Notes under the pieces: model-generated
Seen by the model: only the letters and a program-made list of their open reading frames with translations
Told to the model about the DNA's origin: nothing
The model's database searches: none
Source: Diphasiastrum complanatum
Lineage: Eukaryota > Streptophyta > Lycopodiopsida > Lycopodiales > Lycopodiaceae
Direction of reading: 5' to 3'
Assembly (NCBI GenBank): GCA_029204225.1
Contig: CM055107.1
Span: 10,019,472 to 10,083,471, forward strand
Length of the DNA: 64,000 nt
Shown here: piece by piece, positions 22,990 through 34,954 of the stretch
Layout: each line of letters opens with the position of its first letter
How positions within the stretch are numbered: position 1 is the first letter of the stretch
Program-made: the position numbers and the translations under genes

Positions 22990-23450
22990 GTGGAACCAAA
23001 ATTAGCAATAAATGATCATTCTACACATAGAATTGCAAGATAACATCATGAGAGTGCACCAATGAGTAGTATAACCCAAGGAGAACCATGTATAATGATG
23101 AAATGAGAGAGAGAAGAGAGAAGATCTCTTTCTCCACGAGTTACAACAATATATAGTAGGTCCAAACCCTAATTTTCCACTTGGCTTTCTCTCCAATATG
23201 AAAAACTCTACTATTTTGGGACTAGATTCAATGTACCCAAAGTTCAAGTTTGAATCTCTCTCAAACTCGACTACCAACTTTTTTACACTTTCAAAAAGTG
23301 TTTATTGAATGTATCTTAAATTAATATAACTTCAAAAAAAATTTCTCTAAGTCTAAAATGAGTTTTGGTCTCAATTGACAATTTACCAAAATATGACTAA
23401 ACTTGTTGAAATCTCTCACACTCCCTCTTCAACTAGTTTTAGTATAGTTT
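22990..23450. repeat. LTR-like repeat, copy 1 (partner at 63450-63900)
   Basis: Shares with the partner, in the same order and orientation: GTGTGGAwCCAAAA, GATCATTCTACACATA, GTGCACCAATRARTAGTA, AACCCAAGRARAACCATGTATAA, a GAAATGAGA tract, GTCCAAACCCTA, and ACTTTCAAAAAGTGTTTATT. About 400 bases align. Probably LTR or solo-LTR sequence; ends are not defined, so orientation is left open. Confidence 0.7.
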
Positions 23451-23518
23451 TAACCATACTGCTTTGATCCAACTTTAGAATGATCTCCATCCTAAGTATG
23501 AAGCTTCTAAAGTATCTT

Positions 23519-23917
23519 TCATAACTGACATAGAGGATAGTAAATGGATGCTTCACTATTTTTTACATCAATTTTACACATCAAGATATAACTAGAACAT
23601 GAAGAACCAAATAGAATGTGAATGAAATGATTTCTCCATGTTTTAAACTTTGAACTCTCTGGAAAATTATAGCAACCAAACAATAAATGTGACTGATGAC
23701 CATTTGTTTGCTTGTCTCCTCCAACTTTGTCCTTTCTTGATATGTCTCCACCATAAAACTCCATGAATGAGTCTCCATATCCATCTTGCCACAAGATATC
23801 ATCAACACTTAATGACTTGGCCATGAATGAGTGACATAATGAACCTTCAATAGCTTCATTTCCATCAGCAAAACCAGCCAAGAATGCTAGCACAACTCCA
23901 ACAATCAGATATTGCAA
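23519..23917 (-). CDS. Orphan ORF, 132 codons, possible signal peptide
   Basis: It begins with a classic-looking secretion signal (MQYLIVGVVLAFLAGFADG), then an acidic segment (VDDILWQDGYGDSFMEFYGGD), then a less ordered tail. It could be a first exon of a secreted-protein gene or gene fragment, with the tail read from intron sequence. The family is not recognised, and no downstream exon was found between the flanking transposons. No promoter element is evident. Confidence 0.3.
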   Translation of the reverse strand: MQYLIVGVVLAFLAGFADGNEAIEGSLCHSFMAKSLSVDDILWQDGYGDSFMEFYGGDISRKDKVGGDKQTNGHQSHLLFGCYNFPESSKFKTWRNHFIHILFGSSCSSYILMCKIDVKNSEASIYYPLCQL

Positions 23918-24149
23918 GACAATCCTTACGATTCTCTGATGTGCAGTGACCCTAATGTCTCATAACAGGGTTCTCTTATGATTCTCTTATAGGCCTTTTA
24001 TGAGTTCAGCTTACAAGTTTCTTATGAGTTATTTGTGGGCTCATTATGTGTTCCTTACGGGGAGTGATCGTAGCTGTAGTCATTGTCGAATTAGTTGCAT
24101 AGTGCGGAATCTAGTTTTTTTTAATGTAATTAGCTTTATTTAGAGTGGT

Positions 24150-24370
24150 ATCATGTTAGTCGAAATAGTAGACAAATTTGTCGATTCGAGCTAGAGACGA
24201 GTCAATAGTCAATAATTTGTCAATTTGAGATGGAGTCGAGTCGATTTGGATAGAGTCGAGTAGTCGACAATTTGTTGATTTGAACTAGAGTTGAGTAGTC
24301 GACAGTCCTTCGATAGTTTGACTGTCATGGTAGTTTGACTTCCGAGACTTCCTCAATAGTTTGACTATCA
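24150..24370. repeat. Degenerate tandem repeat, about 35-45 bp unit
   Basis: TAGTCGACAATTTGTCGATT-like units with a following TAGAGTCGAG recur about five times (starting near 24157, 24205, 24272, 24298), with TAGTTTGACTGTCATGG variants at the end. It lies in or next to the LTR that ends at 25004. Confidence 0.65.
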
Positions 24371-24379
24371 TTTTGTCAA

Positions 24380-25004
24380 AAATTGTGAAATTCTGCAACT
24401 TTGTCGCGAAGGTAACGAAGCGAAACGAAGCGAAGGTCGAAGGGCGAACATACCTCGAAGACCTAAAGACATGGAATGAAAGACACGAAATGAAATGAAA
24501 CAAAGATGAAGGAAAAAAATTTGCGCTGCCAACTGGAAGCTCAACGAGCGTGGTGTATTGTACTTCATGCTCAGCTGAAAGAGTTAGCAATAACAAAGAA
24601 TAACTAACTAGTTGATTAGCGTTGACTTGTCTTGTAATTCTCTGTTTAGTTGTCTTGTAAACTCCACACAATGGAGATATATACACAATTTTTATTAATA
24701 CAAAAAGAAGATAGAGAGACAAAAATAGAGAGAATAGTTGTGCATGAAAGTCTGCCAACGAGCAAAACACCGCAATTCAGCTAAGTGTCAGGCCGCCAAT
24801 GAGCGAGACACTGACCAACTCACTCAAATCTCAAAAACAAAAAATACAATTGCTCCTTCTCCATCTCATTGTTTTTTGTCGTCTTGATTGCTCAAATCTT
24901 TTATGTTCTGTGATCTGTAGTTGCTTGCTTAGAATCCTAAAAGCTTCCGCAAAAGAAAACCAAACAAACGTGAAAAGAATTAGGTTCATGACAGTTTTGC
25001 GACA
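24380..25004 (+). repeat. Copia LTR, 3' part
   Basis: The boundary is fixed by the PBS at 25005; the LTR ends TTTTGCGACA. The 5' limit is not clear and may include the tandem repeat to the left. No matching 3' LTR was found at 26.6-26.9 kb. Confidence 0.6.
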
Positions 25005-25018
25005 TGGTATCAGAGCAC
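25005..25018 (+). other. Copia primer binding site
   Basis: TGGTATCAGAGCAC directly after the LTR end. Confidence 0.9.
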
Positions 25019-25064
25019 TGATGTTATCACTACTGATATCTGAATAGTGATTCTCTAGGCAACA

Positions 25065-26655
25065 CAATGTGGCTACAACGATCTAGACGAGAATAGCAAT
25101 CAGTCTTGATGGCAAAAACTACAGAGTATAGAAATTCAAAATCAAAACACTTCTAAAGGGTGAAGACATCTAGTCAGTGACCGAACTCACAGAGGTGCAG
25201 CCTCCAGAGGGAGACCCGAGGAGAGTTGAGTGGATCAGAAAAGATGAACGTGCAATGGCAATCATCGTTTCGTCTATCAACGAAGAAAAAATCTTGAAAA
25301 CAGCCATGCAACATGGGAAAGACTAAAGTAGAAGTACGAAGTGAGGATTGTCACTTCAGTGATGCATCTTCACAATCAGCTGCAACCTATATGATGGGAT
25401 GGCAACCAGTTGGATCAGCACGTTGAGAAGATTAGAACGATCTTCACTCAACTCGCTACATCAGGGTAGGAACACCAGGTCCCATCACCACAACAACTGA
25501 TGTACTTCATGAAATCCTTACTGTGTCCTATCAACAATTGAGAATTCTCATACTGAGTCTACCAAATATGACATTCAAGAGAGCAATCAATCTTGTCGTT
25601 GATGAGAGACTGATGAGAGATGAAGGAGAAGGAAGCAGTGATCAGGAGAAAACTCTTTTCACGAAGGGAAGAAAGAAGAACAAGAACAAGCCCAGATTCG
25701 ACAAGATGAACACAAAGTCTTTGAGCAGAGACAACGACCACCAACAATGTTTTTTCTGTGATCATTATCACAAACTAGGATACACAGCCAACAACAGATG
25801 CTGGTTCAATCCAACAATACCTTGCATGCACTGCAAGAAGAAGGGGCACTCTACATACAATTGCAGATTCAACCTGAAAAGAAAGAACATCGCTGACAAA
25901 GCAAATGTTGCAGAGTCATCCAAGAATGCAGACAAAGGTGATGAAGCTTTTACAATATTCGATGAAACTTCAACAAGCTACATTGAACAAGACTACGATA
26001 TAGTCATTGATTCAGGAGCGACCTCACACATCACCTACAACAAAAGAATCTTGATCGACTACAGAGAACTCAAAAATAACAAAGCAGTGATTCTAGGCGA
26101 TGGGAGCCAACACAATGTCAAGGGCATCGGGACTCTACAACTACGAACATTGTCAGGTCAAGCAGAGCTGCCAGGAGCACTCTATGTACCTTCACTAAGA
26201 AGAGACCTACTATCAGTCTCCAAGATGGCAGATCTTGGAATTCAAGTTCTATTCGATGGAAATACATGTTGGATGATTGAGAAAACAATGAACAAGTTGC
26301 TGACAGTTGGATGCAGAGAAGGAAATCTCTACCAAGCCAAGATAATCAGCAATCCTGATAGCATACTACATGCATCAAAAATGAAGATCAACTCTGGCAT
26401 AGAAGAATGTATCATCTGAACATGAGGACCCTCTACGACATGAGCAAGAAGGACATAGTCACAGGTCTGAAGATATCCAGAACCGACATTGAGTTCTGCA
26501 AAGTCTATCGGAAAGGCAAACAACATCAGAATCCATTCACACATGAGGAAAAAAGAGCTCAAGAAGTTCTTGAGAAAAATAGCTGGACCGCTAAATATCC
26601 CAAGGGCGGTTACCCATTTTGTACATATACAAAGGTTGGCATAAATAGCATTCAA
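25065..26655 (+). pseudogene. Copia gag-PR-GAG_pre-integrase, truncated
   Basis: Gag begins near 25065 and reads LDGKNYRV then a stop, KFKIKTLLKGEDI then a stop; the TAG codons at 25129 and 25171 stand where copia Gag usually has Trp. It continues in frame PPEGDPRRVEWIRKDERAM. The open part 25523-26419 has two cysteine knuckles (CFFCDHYHKLGYTANNRC, atypical with Tyr for His; CMHCKKKGHSTYNC), the protease motif IDSGATSHITYN (about 26010) and LYVPSLRRDLLSVSKMADLG. A frame change at about 26407 leads to MYHLNMRTLYDMSKKD of the GAG-pre-integrase region, where homology ends at about 26570. Integrase core, RT and RNase H are absent. Confidence 0.85.
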
Positions 26656-26919
26656 GGCTTATAAGATATTTGTCTCTCGACACTTGTATATATATATACT
26701 AGTTGAATCAAGCTATGTAATGTTCTTTTTCAATCAGAGCTATCTGTAGCCAGCATTATTATGCTCAGCAAGCTGAAGTTATTACTTCAAGCCATTGTAC
26801 TCGTTGTTGATATTAATCAGGGTGCAATTTTTGTCTCACTATTGTATTGTTCATTTTGCACAATTTGTATGAATCATTCTTCTTGAATATTTATGCTGCT
26901 AACTGTTGTGTTTCTGTTC

Positions 26920-29340
26920 CTACATGCCTACGCTCAAAGCTTCGAGCTTCCGCTGCCAGTCATCCCCACGTTTCCTCTTCAAGGCTTCGTGTTTTTGGAT
27001 CAAGGAGACATACTTCTCTATTTTTACTGCCGCTCCTGAAGATGAAGCTGATACATTTATATCCTCTGGCCTGATTGGTTTCTTGATTGTTGTCATCATG
27101 TCAGTTAGTCTCTTATTTTCCTGAGTCAGGAGATCTAACCGGTGCTCAAACTGGTCTTGCACCTCTTGGAGAGACTGGAGTTGATTTGAAAACTAGTTCT
27201 GCTCTTCCAATCTCTTGGCCATTTCACTCTGTAACGTTTTTATAACTGTCAGCAACTCTACGTCTCTTAATTGCGGGACCTACTTTGCCAATCTGAGCTC
27301 GTTTGTCTGTTGTGCTAGCTGGTCTACCATCCAATGAAGGTGGTATGAGGTCTCAGCATGCCACTTCAAGGACTCCTTGGCTCTTTCAAGCAAGCTGTCA
27401 TAGGATGGAAAGATGGGAAACTCAGTAGGAAAACGATGGTAAGTAGGAAAGGAAAACTGAGAAAATGTGGAACGAGACAGTAACGAATTGGTTAATTGAG
27501 TATTTACAACAATATTAATGGAAGTGGTAGGAATGGTAGCAACAGGGGCGGTGGCGGGTGTGGTATCAATAATGGTGGTGGTAGTGGTGGAAGTGGAGGT
27601 TAGTGACGTGACTGGTGCAACTACCTTTGGAACTGTCTCCACCTACTCTTCTACAAGATTGCCTTCATCAAAGTATTCAAGAGCATCTACATTGATGAAA
27701 CCATCTTGCTTTAGAGTAGAGGGGTCTTCAACTTTCTCTTCGGCCTTTGGGCTTTCTTGAACTTCCACTATTACTTGCACTACTTGATCAGGTTCAACTT
27801 CTCTTATTATTTTGTTGTGTCTTCGTGAGTGGGATCAGCTGCAATTGTGTCTTCTGCTCATGTAGTTGCAAGCAACTCCCTTTCTCCCTCCCCTGAAATT
27901 GTTGCCTCAGACGGGACACAAGGGAGTGATGTAATAGCTATCTGGAGCTGATGTGAGGAGGCAACAGGTGAGGTTCTTCGTCATCTGGTGTGTCTCGTCT
28001 GAAGGTTGCCTTCGTCCCCATTGGCATTATCGTCATTACTGGATGGAACATTTGTGTATTCGACAATCTTCTTCTTTGGGTTCCTCAGAATCAGCTGATT
28101 TGTCATAGATGGCGGTGGGCTATCGAACTTCGTGTTGGAGTCAAGAGCGGTTTTCCTGGTGGTCATCTTCATCCTCTGCTTCTTCAGTGGTGGTGTGGTA
28201 TCAACAAGTTGAGAGGCTAGTAGTGATGACCGGTCATGTCTCTTCTTGATGCGAGGTTCATGAGCTACAACAGCTTGTGGAGAAGATGTAGCTGAAGTTG
28301 TGGATGGTCTATAGCCTCGGCTAGCCTCTCTTGGAGCTAAGGCAAGCTTCAAGTCAATTGAGGACTGACTTCAAGCAAGATCAAAAAAGATGTAGCCCAA
28401 TGATGTGACTGGGGCTCTCTTTTGTAAGGCATTGGTCAACTTTAGGGAGATGAATCCTGCCCAATTATACATGTTGTGGTGGGCTTCATAGGATTCTCCA
28501 AGCATGGCAAAATTTGGAGTGGAATCCGCAACAGATGTGCCTTGCATGTAAATGCATACCTGGTGAGGTAGGCACAAGCAGCTCTTAATTCCTTACATTT
28601 GATGGCTTCGAGCAGGATGGCATCCTTGTTCTTCCACTTGTCGACTAAGGTGTCAAGGAACTTGGCATAGGATTGCTGCACCATGTTCGTGAGCTTCACC
28701 GATTTTTCTTTATGGCCACTTGGGAATCTGAAGGTGGTAAGACTGCTAACATCCAAGTAGACATAGAGCTGAAAATTGGGAATATCAACATGGAACATCA
28801 GCTCTTTGGCTGCAAAATTTTCATAAGCCTAGTACATCAGGTAGAGGCTATGATGTCCCTTCCACTTAGGAATTTTGAACTCAAGCATCTAAAAGAGCAT
28901 TTTTGCTTGTGTGTACCACTGGAGCATGACACAATGTTCACATGGAACCAATTTCAATCGCGGAGACATTTACGGTACCTCTACACTATGTTCGAAATTT
29001 GATTATGTCATTTTGTTCAAAAAATACACAAACTCGAAAAAGAAGTAGAGTCGAAAAAAATTTATTGAGGCAGAGAGATGGTGGCGGATACAATAAAAGA
29101 GAAAAGGAAGGCATCGGGTGGAGTCAAGGGAAGTAGCCTCTTCAAAATGGACAGATCTGAATAATATGGCCTCTGGCCTATTTTCCCGCCTAATTTTCCT
29201 GCCAAAAATAGATTTTGAATATTTATGAACTTTTTGGATTTTTCGAAGGGATTGGGTGCTTGGAACTGATCCTCCCACCATATAATCTCTTCCCACAATA
29301 CATTCAAACAAAAAATCACAAAAACGACAAAAACTAACAT
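26920..29340 (-). pseudogene. Long decayed protein of unknown family
   Basis: Consecutive minus-strand reading frames seem to form one large protein broken by frameshifts and single stops. From N to C: WWEDQFQAPNPFEKSKK (about 29270); LVPCEHCVMLQWYTQAKMLF (about 28930); FHVDIPNFQLYVYLDVSS, FPSGHKEKSVKLTNMVQQSY (28798-28660); a frameshift near 28560 to MYNWAGFISLKLTNAL (28480); a basic, Ser/Thr-rich stretch PRIKKRHDRSSLLASQ (28250); a Thr-rich segment (27620); and a coiled coil, WMVDQLAQQTNELRLAK then LLTQENKRLTDMMTTIKK, to 26920. In the coiled coil the frame is kept across two TAG codons. I do not recognise the family. The gag-like ORF at 30045-30503 lies upstream on the same strand, so it may belong to the same unclassified element. 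Confidence 0.5.
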
Positions 29341-29684
29341 TACTCTATGCTAAACTACCCCAAAATTCCGATTTTTAGATGAAAAAGAATGGTGAGAGAG
29401 AAGAAAAGAGAGAGAGAGAAAAAAAGAGAGGAAGAGAGTAAGAAAGCTATGCGGTGAAACGAGTGTGTGGCGCTCCCTAGCAATGGCGCCACTATTGTGT
29501 CGTCGATGTAGCATAGGGGTCCGTCGCTGGGAGCGGCAACCTCGCCTTCACCTGCATAGCAAGAAGAGAGAGGGAGAGGAGAGAGAGGAGAAAGAGAGTG
29601 GAGAGAGGGAGAGAGAGAATGCCTAGGTTGAGAAAGGCTTTGGGGGCTCGAGCGCCTACCCAAAGCTATTCTATCCCAACGTAG

Positions 29685-29805
<121 letters not shown>

Positions 29806-30044
29806 CAAGAGGATATAACCAAAACTTCTACCTTTCCACTGGTTGTTGAAGAAGCTCGTGATTTAGGTGGATCAATTTGGCATCCATCCTTTTGGTGAGC
29901 TCCTTGTCGGCTTGATTATGCTTCTGACCGTTGAACCACTAGATCTTGTCGTAGACGAACTTGTTGCTCTGCATATCCTTTTAATAAGAGTAAATTCTTG
30001 ATTGGACACCTGGTATTTGGATGATTTCCAAATCAGAAGGTACA

Positions 30045-30505
30045 TTACTCTTTTTCAAGAAAATTGATTGTGCGAGCATAAGCTTGAGGACAACCTGAAC
30101 TTGAAGTGCAAGGTTCTTGGTCTTCCGCTGCACTTGATCTGCTTGACTTTGCTACACTTAGTCGCCTTGCATGGGGTTCCATTCTTGCTGGATCAACGCT
30201 CATTGTTGACTCTTGTTCCTCTGATTTTCCATTTGATGGTTCATCAGAGCCCTTCATTCCGTGTTGCAGTTCCATCATGGCAGCATAATTACAGAGTTAT
30301 GCAAGTGATGCATAGGATGGTAATTCTGCCATACCAGATCTGATCTGTTTGGGCAGTCCAGCATAGTATTTTGCCATGATGATCTGTTGGGAAACTAGTG
30401 GATCACAATCCTTCACTAAATGGAAGATCCGATAGGTGTAGTCTCGGATTGTTTCATCAGGGAACTTTTTTAGTTTAGATAATCTTGCAATGGTGGTCTC
30501 CATAG
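30045..30505 (-). pseudogene. Gag-like ORF, family shared with 42.6-43.1 kb
   Basis: The minus strand reads METTIARLSKLKKFPDETIR, DYTYRIFHLVKDCDPL, IMAKYYAGLPKQIRSGMAEL, then in another frame a polar tail. The pattern (E-x-hydrophobic-x-x-Y-x-x-R, later YYAGLP) resembles retrotransposon gag domains. The copy at 42610-43092 matches over this region and in the flanking leader. No pol was found downstream, so the element is non-autonomous or unrecognised. Confidence 0.6.
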
Positions 30506-31135
30506 CTCAGCACTATAATGTTGCAAAGTAGCCAATTGGGGAATTGCTTCAAGGTCCGCTCAATGATGCTGGTGTTCCAATCTTCTTCTTTTTTTGAGAG
30601 AAGAAGAGGAAGAAAAGAAAAGAGTAAGTAAAGATAGATCAATAAGGATGAAAATAAAAATGGAAAGAGAAATAGATCTATCTAACAGAGATGGAGATAG
30701 AAGATGGAATAGAGATGGGACAGAAGAATGATGGATGGTTGGTGGCTGATGTGGAGAGAGCTCATCAGCTTGATCTGAGGTTCATTCACTTGGTTCAGTC
30801 CAAAGGTGTTGGATCGTAATGGATATTGTGACTGCAACCTAGATTTGACAAAATCTGATCAGTTTCAGTTGGCTGATAATGTGATTTTAGTCCTTTTTAT
30901 TGGTTTTCTCCTTATATCTCTTTGATCCTAGCTCTGATTGACCTAATATTTTCACAGTAGCTAGATCTGAAGTAGATCATGCAAATGATCCTATCTACGA
31001 AGGTTAGTCAGTGCGAGGATTGGTCATGCGAGGGTTCTAAACCACTTTTCTTGCAATCTATTGGGAACTAACTCTCGCCCTCTTAACAGTAGCTGGATCT
31101 AGGTATCTGGGTCAGATCTAACTTTTGTGAAGCTT
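30506..31135. other. No gene recognised; leader or LTR of the gag-like element
   Basis: A-rich start (GAAGAAGAGGAAG) is similar in character to 43030-43080. No ORF of note. Confidence 0.4.
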
Positions 31136-31139
31136 GCAA

Positions 31140-31802
31140 CCTTTGATTCCACAATAAAAGCATTTCAACTTAGAGTTACCTTCTTTTTGCCAAAAGAGGA
31201 AGTCTCACCTTGATCTTGCCCTTTAAACCAATTGCCTTTGCCTTTGCCCTTGAACTTGCCTTTGATGAACATAGCATCTCTTCATAATGAGATGTCGATG
31301 TAGATCCGCCTCCTCTTGATTGAAGCCTATACTCCTCATTAACCAAGATCTCTTGCAAATCCATAATACTTGGAAAAGTCTTTTGAATAGCAAAATTTTG
31401 AACAATATAAGCATGATCATCCAACAAGCCATTAAGTATAACTTGAACAAGTTCCTCCTCCTTAATGCTTTCATCAATACATGCTAACTCATCATTGAAT
31501 GCTTTAACCCTCAAAACAAAAGCATGAGTACTCTCTTCCCTCTTTTGCAAACTTTGGAAGATTTGCCTCCTAAGAGTAAGCACTCTTGATGTAGACTTGG
31601 ATTCATAAAGCTTCTTCAAGGCTTCCCAAGCCTCCAAAGATGATGTGCACTTACCAATCTCCTTGAGAAGTTCATTGGTAACATTCATCTTAATAATGTG
31701 TAGAGCTCTTTTAGCTCTCTTGTCATACCTCATTTGATCTTGTTGAACTGTTGGTCTCTCCTCCAAACCTACAATGAAAAGAATCTTTGTACAATTAGAC
31801 AA
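31140..31802 (-). pseudogene. Copia gag fragment (element-1 family)
   Basis: The minus strand reads ALHIIKMNVTNELLKEIGKC, EAWEALKKLYESKSTSRVLT, FVLRVKAFNDELACIDES, LVQVILNGLLDD and FAIQKTFPSIMDLQEILV, aligning along the Gag at 1063. A CFYCG knuckle start appears in another frame at about 31150, where the copy ends. The N-terminal about 40 residues are missing at 31802, exactly where a plus-strand pol fragment begins. Confidence 0.85.
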
Positions 31803-32050
31803 GAAAAAATCTTTGAACTTGATGCCTTTGAGATGTCTATTAATGGAAGTCGCTATGATTGTTAAGGAGGATTTATCCTTTGTGGAGATGCGTCACAAGC
31901 GATTGGGCCATTACAATTCTAAAAGGAGATTGAACTTTGCCTTCTTAAATCCTTAACAAATATTGGTACCAATGTCTGAATCTTTTCCCCTATTTAAGGC
32001 ACATAAACTTCCATTTGATAGATTGAACAAGCAAGGTAGATATGATTTGT
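31803..32050 (+). pseudogene. Copia GAG_pre-integrase fragment
   Basis: Plus-strand frames read MRHKRLGHYNSKRRLNFAFL (about 31890) and then FKAHKLPFDRL (about 31995), corresponding to WHKRLGHPNFKSM and SKAHKLPFD of element 1. It meets the minus-strand gag head to head at 31802/31803. Confidence 0.65.
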
Positions 32051-34954
32051 CTTCCATCCGTCAAGAAGGTGATTGCTATTGAAGATGTATTTGTAGTCAT
32101 CAACAAATAATGGATAATTATTATTTGATGTGTTAGTCTTCTCTTTGGTATTTGACTTATCCTTGCAAAAACGAATACAAAAAGCAGTAATGCTAAACTA
32201 GAATCTAAACAACACAAATTAAAGGTCATACAACATACAACTTATTATATAGAACAATATATATTTTTTCTTGAAAAAAGCCTTGACAAAAAAGTCCATG
32301 TGAAAGAAATCATGGTGATATTATTTTATTTAGTATTGAAAACCCTATACATTAAATGCTCCCTTTGCTTCTCAGCTATTTGTGTGACAACCAGACCCTA
32401 AAATTGGGTGTGTCCATAATGGCAAAAAATTCACATTGGAAGCTTCCATCCTTGAGTCCTTGCCAGTAGGCTTTCTCCCAAAGACCTCTCAATTGAGGCC
32501 AAATGTAAGTCTTATATGAGTATCAATCTTGCAAAGTGTTGAACATATCCAAAAATCTTGGAACTTCCAATGGTATAAATAAAATTATACTATTATTTTT
32601 AATTGCTCGATATAAGAAAAGCCCAAATCTTGCACAACTTTATCATACTAAAAGCATAAAGATAATTCTACATAACTAAACCACCAAGCTTGTATTTTGA
32701 GTCCTTGTATTTCTAAAATATGCACCCTTATAAATGTAGGACAATTGTATTTAGAAACTAGTTATTTAAAATAAGTGCATGCCAATTTTAAACTAAAAAC
32801 CAAGTAAGAATGAAAAACATTATGACCATATGGATGCCATTTCATATGAAAATATATTTCTTATTTCAAGATCAAGTGACATAATGATTCTTTGTCCAAA
32901 GTGGAAACTCTTTTTTTTTTTTATGCTATGCTATTCATGACATCACATAAATTTTGAGCGTCCATTTCGTGAACCTCAACGTGTAAACTTATATTAGTAG
33001 TATTTAAAAGATAATTTCATATCTACCTTGAATGTGTTAAAGGTGAATGATATACCCTATATAATATATTTTATGTTAGAGTCTCCATAAATGCCCCATT
33101 AACCATTGAAAGCAATCATATGGTTTTGGCAATCGCCTAAAATGTTAAACATGTATCATTGAAAACATGTTTGTCCCCCATAAAGCCATGCATATATATT
33201 GTCTATACTAAGAATTGACAAATGTTCATTCATAGTGCCAAGAAATTTCGATGAAAATTGTTGAAATGGACTAGTATTTGAATAGCATATTATAAATTTT
33301 TAGTCATTATTTAAATTTTTAAGTGCATTTTAATGCATAGTTTGAATGTCTAATGTAAACTAAAGTGGAGGAGACAATGAATATTATGATTTCTGCTCAA
33401 ATGCAAACAAATATTGAGTATCATTGAAGAACTTGCGAGTGTAATTATATAGCATCCCTCGATGACGGAAACAATGCATGCATGCTTAGTCATATAGCTC
33501 TCAAAACAAAATCTTGTAATCCTTGAAATGATGGTTTTGTAGAAAAGTAGATTAGATCTTACATTTTGTTAGGTTATTGTCAAGCTCAATATCTCAAGGT
33601 ATCATAAATAGTTTCTTGTTTTTTCTCTTATGTTTTCTTCTCCCTAGTGAGCTTTTTTTATCATTAATTCATGTATTATCATTAAACTATCTTGGTATGA
33701 ATGTAGATTTGTCACATCCCAATATACACAACATCATTTCACTCCAACTTATTGGAACCTCAATGTTTGTAACTTTTTTGGTTTCTTACAAATGTTTCCT
33801 AATGTCCTCTTTGGGAGCGGTACTCAAACAAAACTCAACACTCCTCTAGACCTTTCTTTTTAAGGGTGAAATAAACAAAGGAATCTTTGAAAATTCCAAG
33901 AAATGTCCTATTTAAATAACGTACAATCTAGTACGTAAGATTAGATGCCCAACCTTTTTCTCCTTTAAGAAAACAAAGATAAAATTTTATACCACCACAT
34001 CCTAAGTTACAAATGTTCTTCTCTTGTATTATTTTCATTCTGTCTTCCATTCATCTCCTTGTGTCATTCCATGAAACGAACAAATTTTTTACTATCTTTG
34101 CTCTACATTCCTAACTTGGAAACATATCTAAATGGCACTTTGGAACTTTGGAATTTAGAAATTGTAAATATAGTAAATGTTCTACTTGTCTATGTAAAGT
34201 TCGACCACTATGTAGTATATTTCTAGTACTTTTGTTGACAACTATATTATTGTTTATGGTAATATTATAGCCTCACATAACACCTGAAAGCATAGTCCAT
34301 GTTGGTAATTTGTCTCTCTAATGACTTGTCTCTTTATTTACTTGACACCTTATTTATTGATGTCTTAGGTACTCAAACGTACATACAAATAATGGAAAAA
34401 TCGAAAGTGATAACACATACAAGTTGATTATCTAATTTCATAAGGTCTCATATTAGATATGGCTTTGTAGCAAGTAGCAAAATACTTAAAGCAAGTTCAA
34501 GAATTCTAGCTTGATCACACCACATAACTTAAAAATAATAAAACTATCTTTAAATCTAACATTGTTTATCTAAACATAATGCTGAAAGTAACACCAATGT
34601 GGTTGTTTCTTGAGTTTTTCAAGAGAAAAGTAGAGAAAGGAACTAAGTTGCCATGCTAAGAACAAAGCTGTAGACCTTGTCAATATCATTGAACACATGG
34701 TTATTGATAAGAAGAATCTAATACTTTCAAATAATGGCTTGATCCATATGAGAAGAGAAATAATCTCATAATACATAATTAAAAAATCACAAATTGAAGA
34801 AGATAGATCTCACACTAATAAATACTCCTATACCCAAATTATGTATATTCAAGATTCTTAAATACTTGATGTAGGTTTTATCCAAATGAATTCATGACAA
34901 TAAAATAGGTGGATATGGTAAATAGGTCTACATGATGGAAATGCTAGTCAAGGT
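32051..34954. other. No gene recognised
   Basis: About 2.9 kb of AT-rich DNA with only short ORFs. Probably old intergenic or repeat sequence. Confidence 0.45.

Noticed and set aside
32393-32425. TGTGACAACCAGACCC as a gypsy LTR start
   Set aside because: No PPT, PBS or second copy found; motif alone is not enough.
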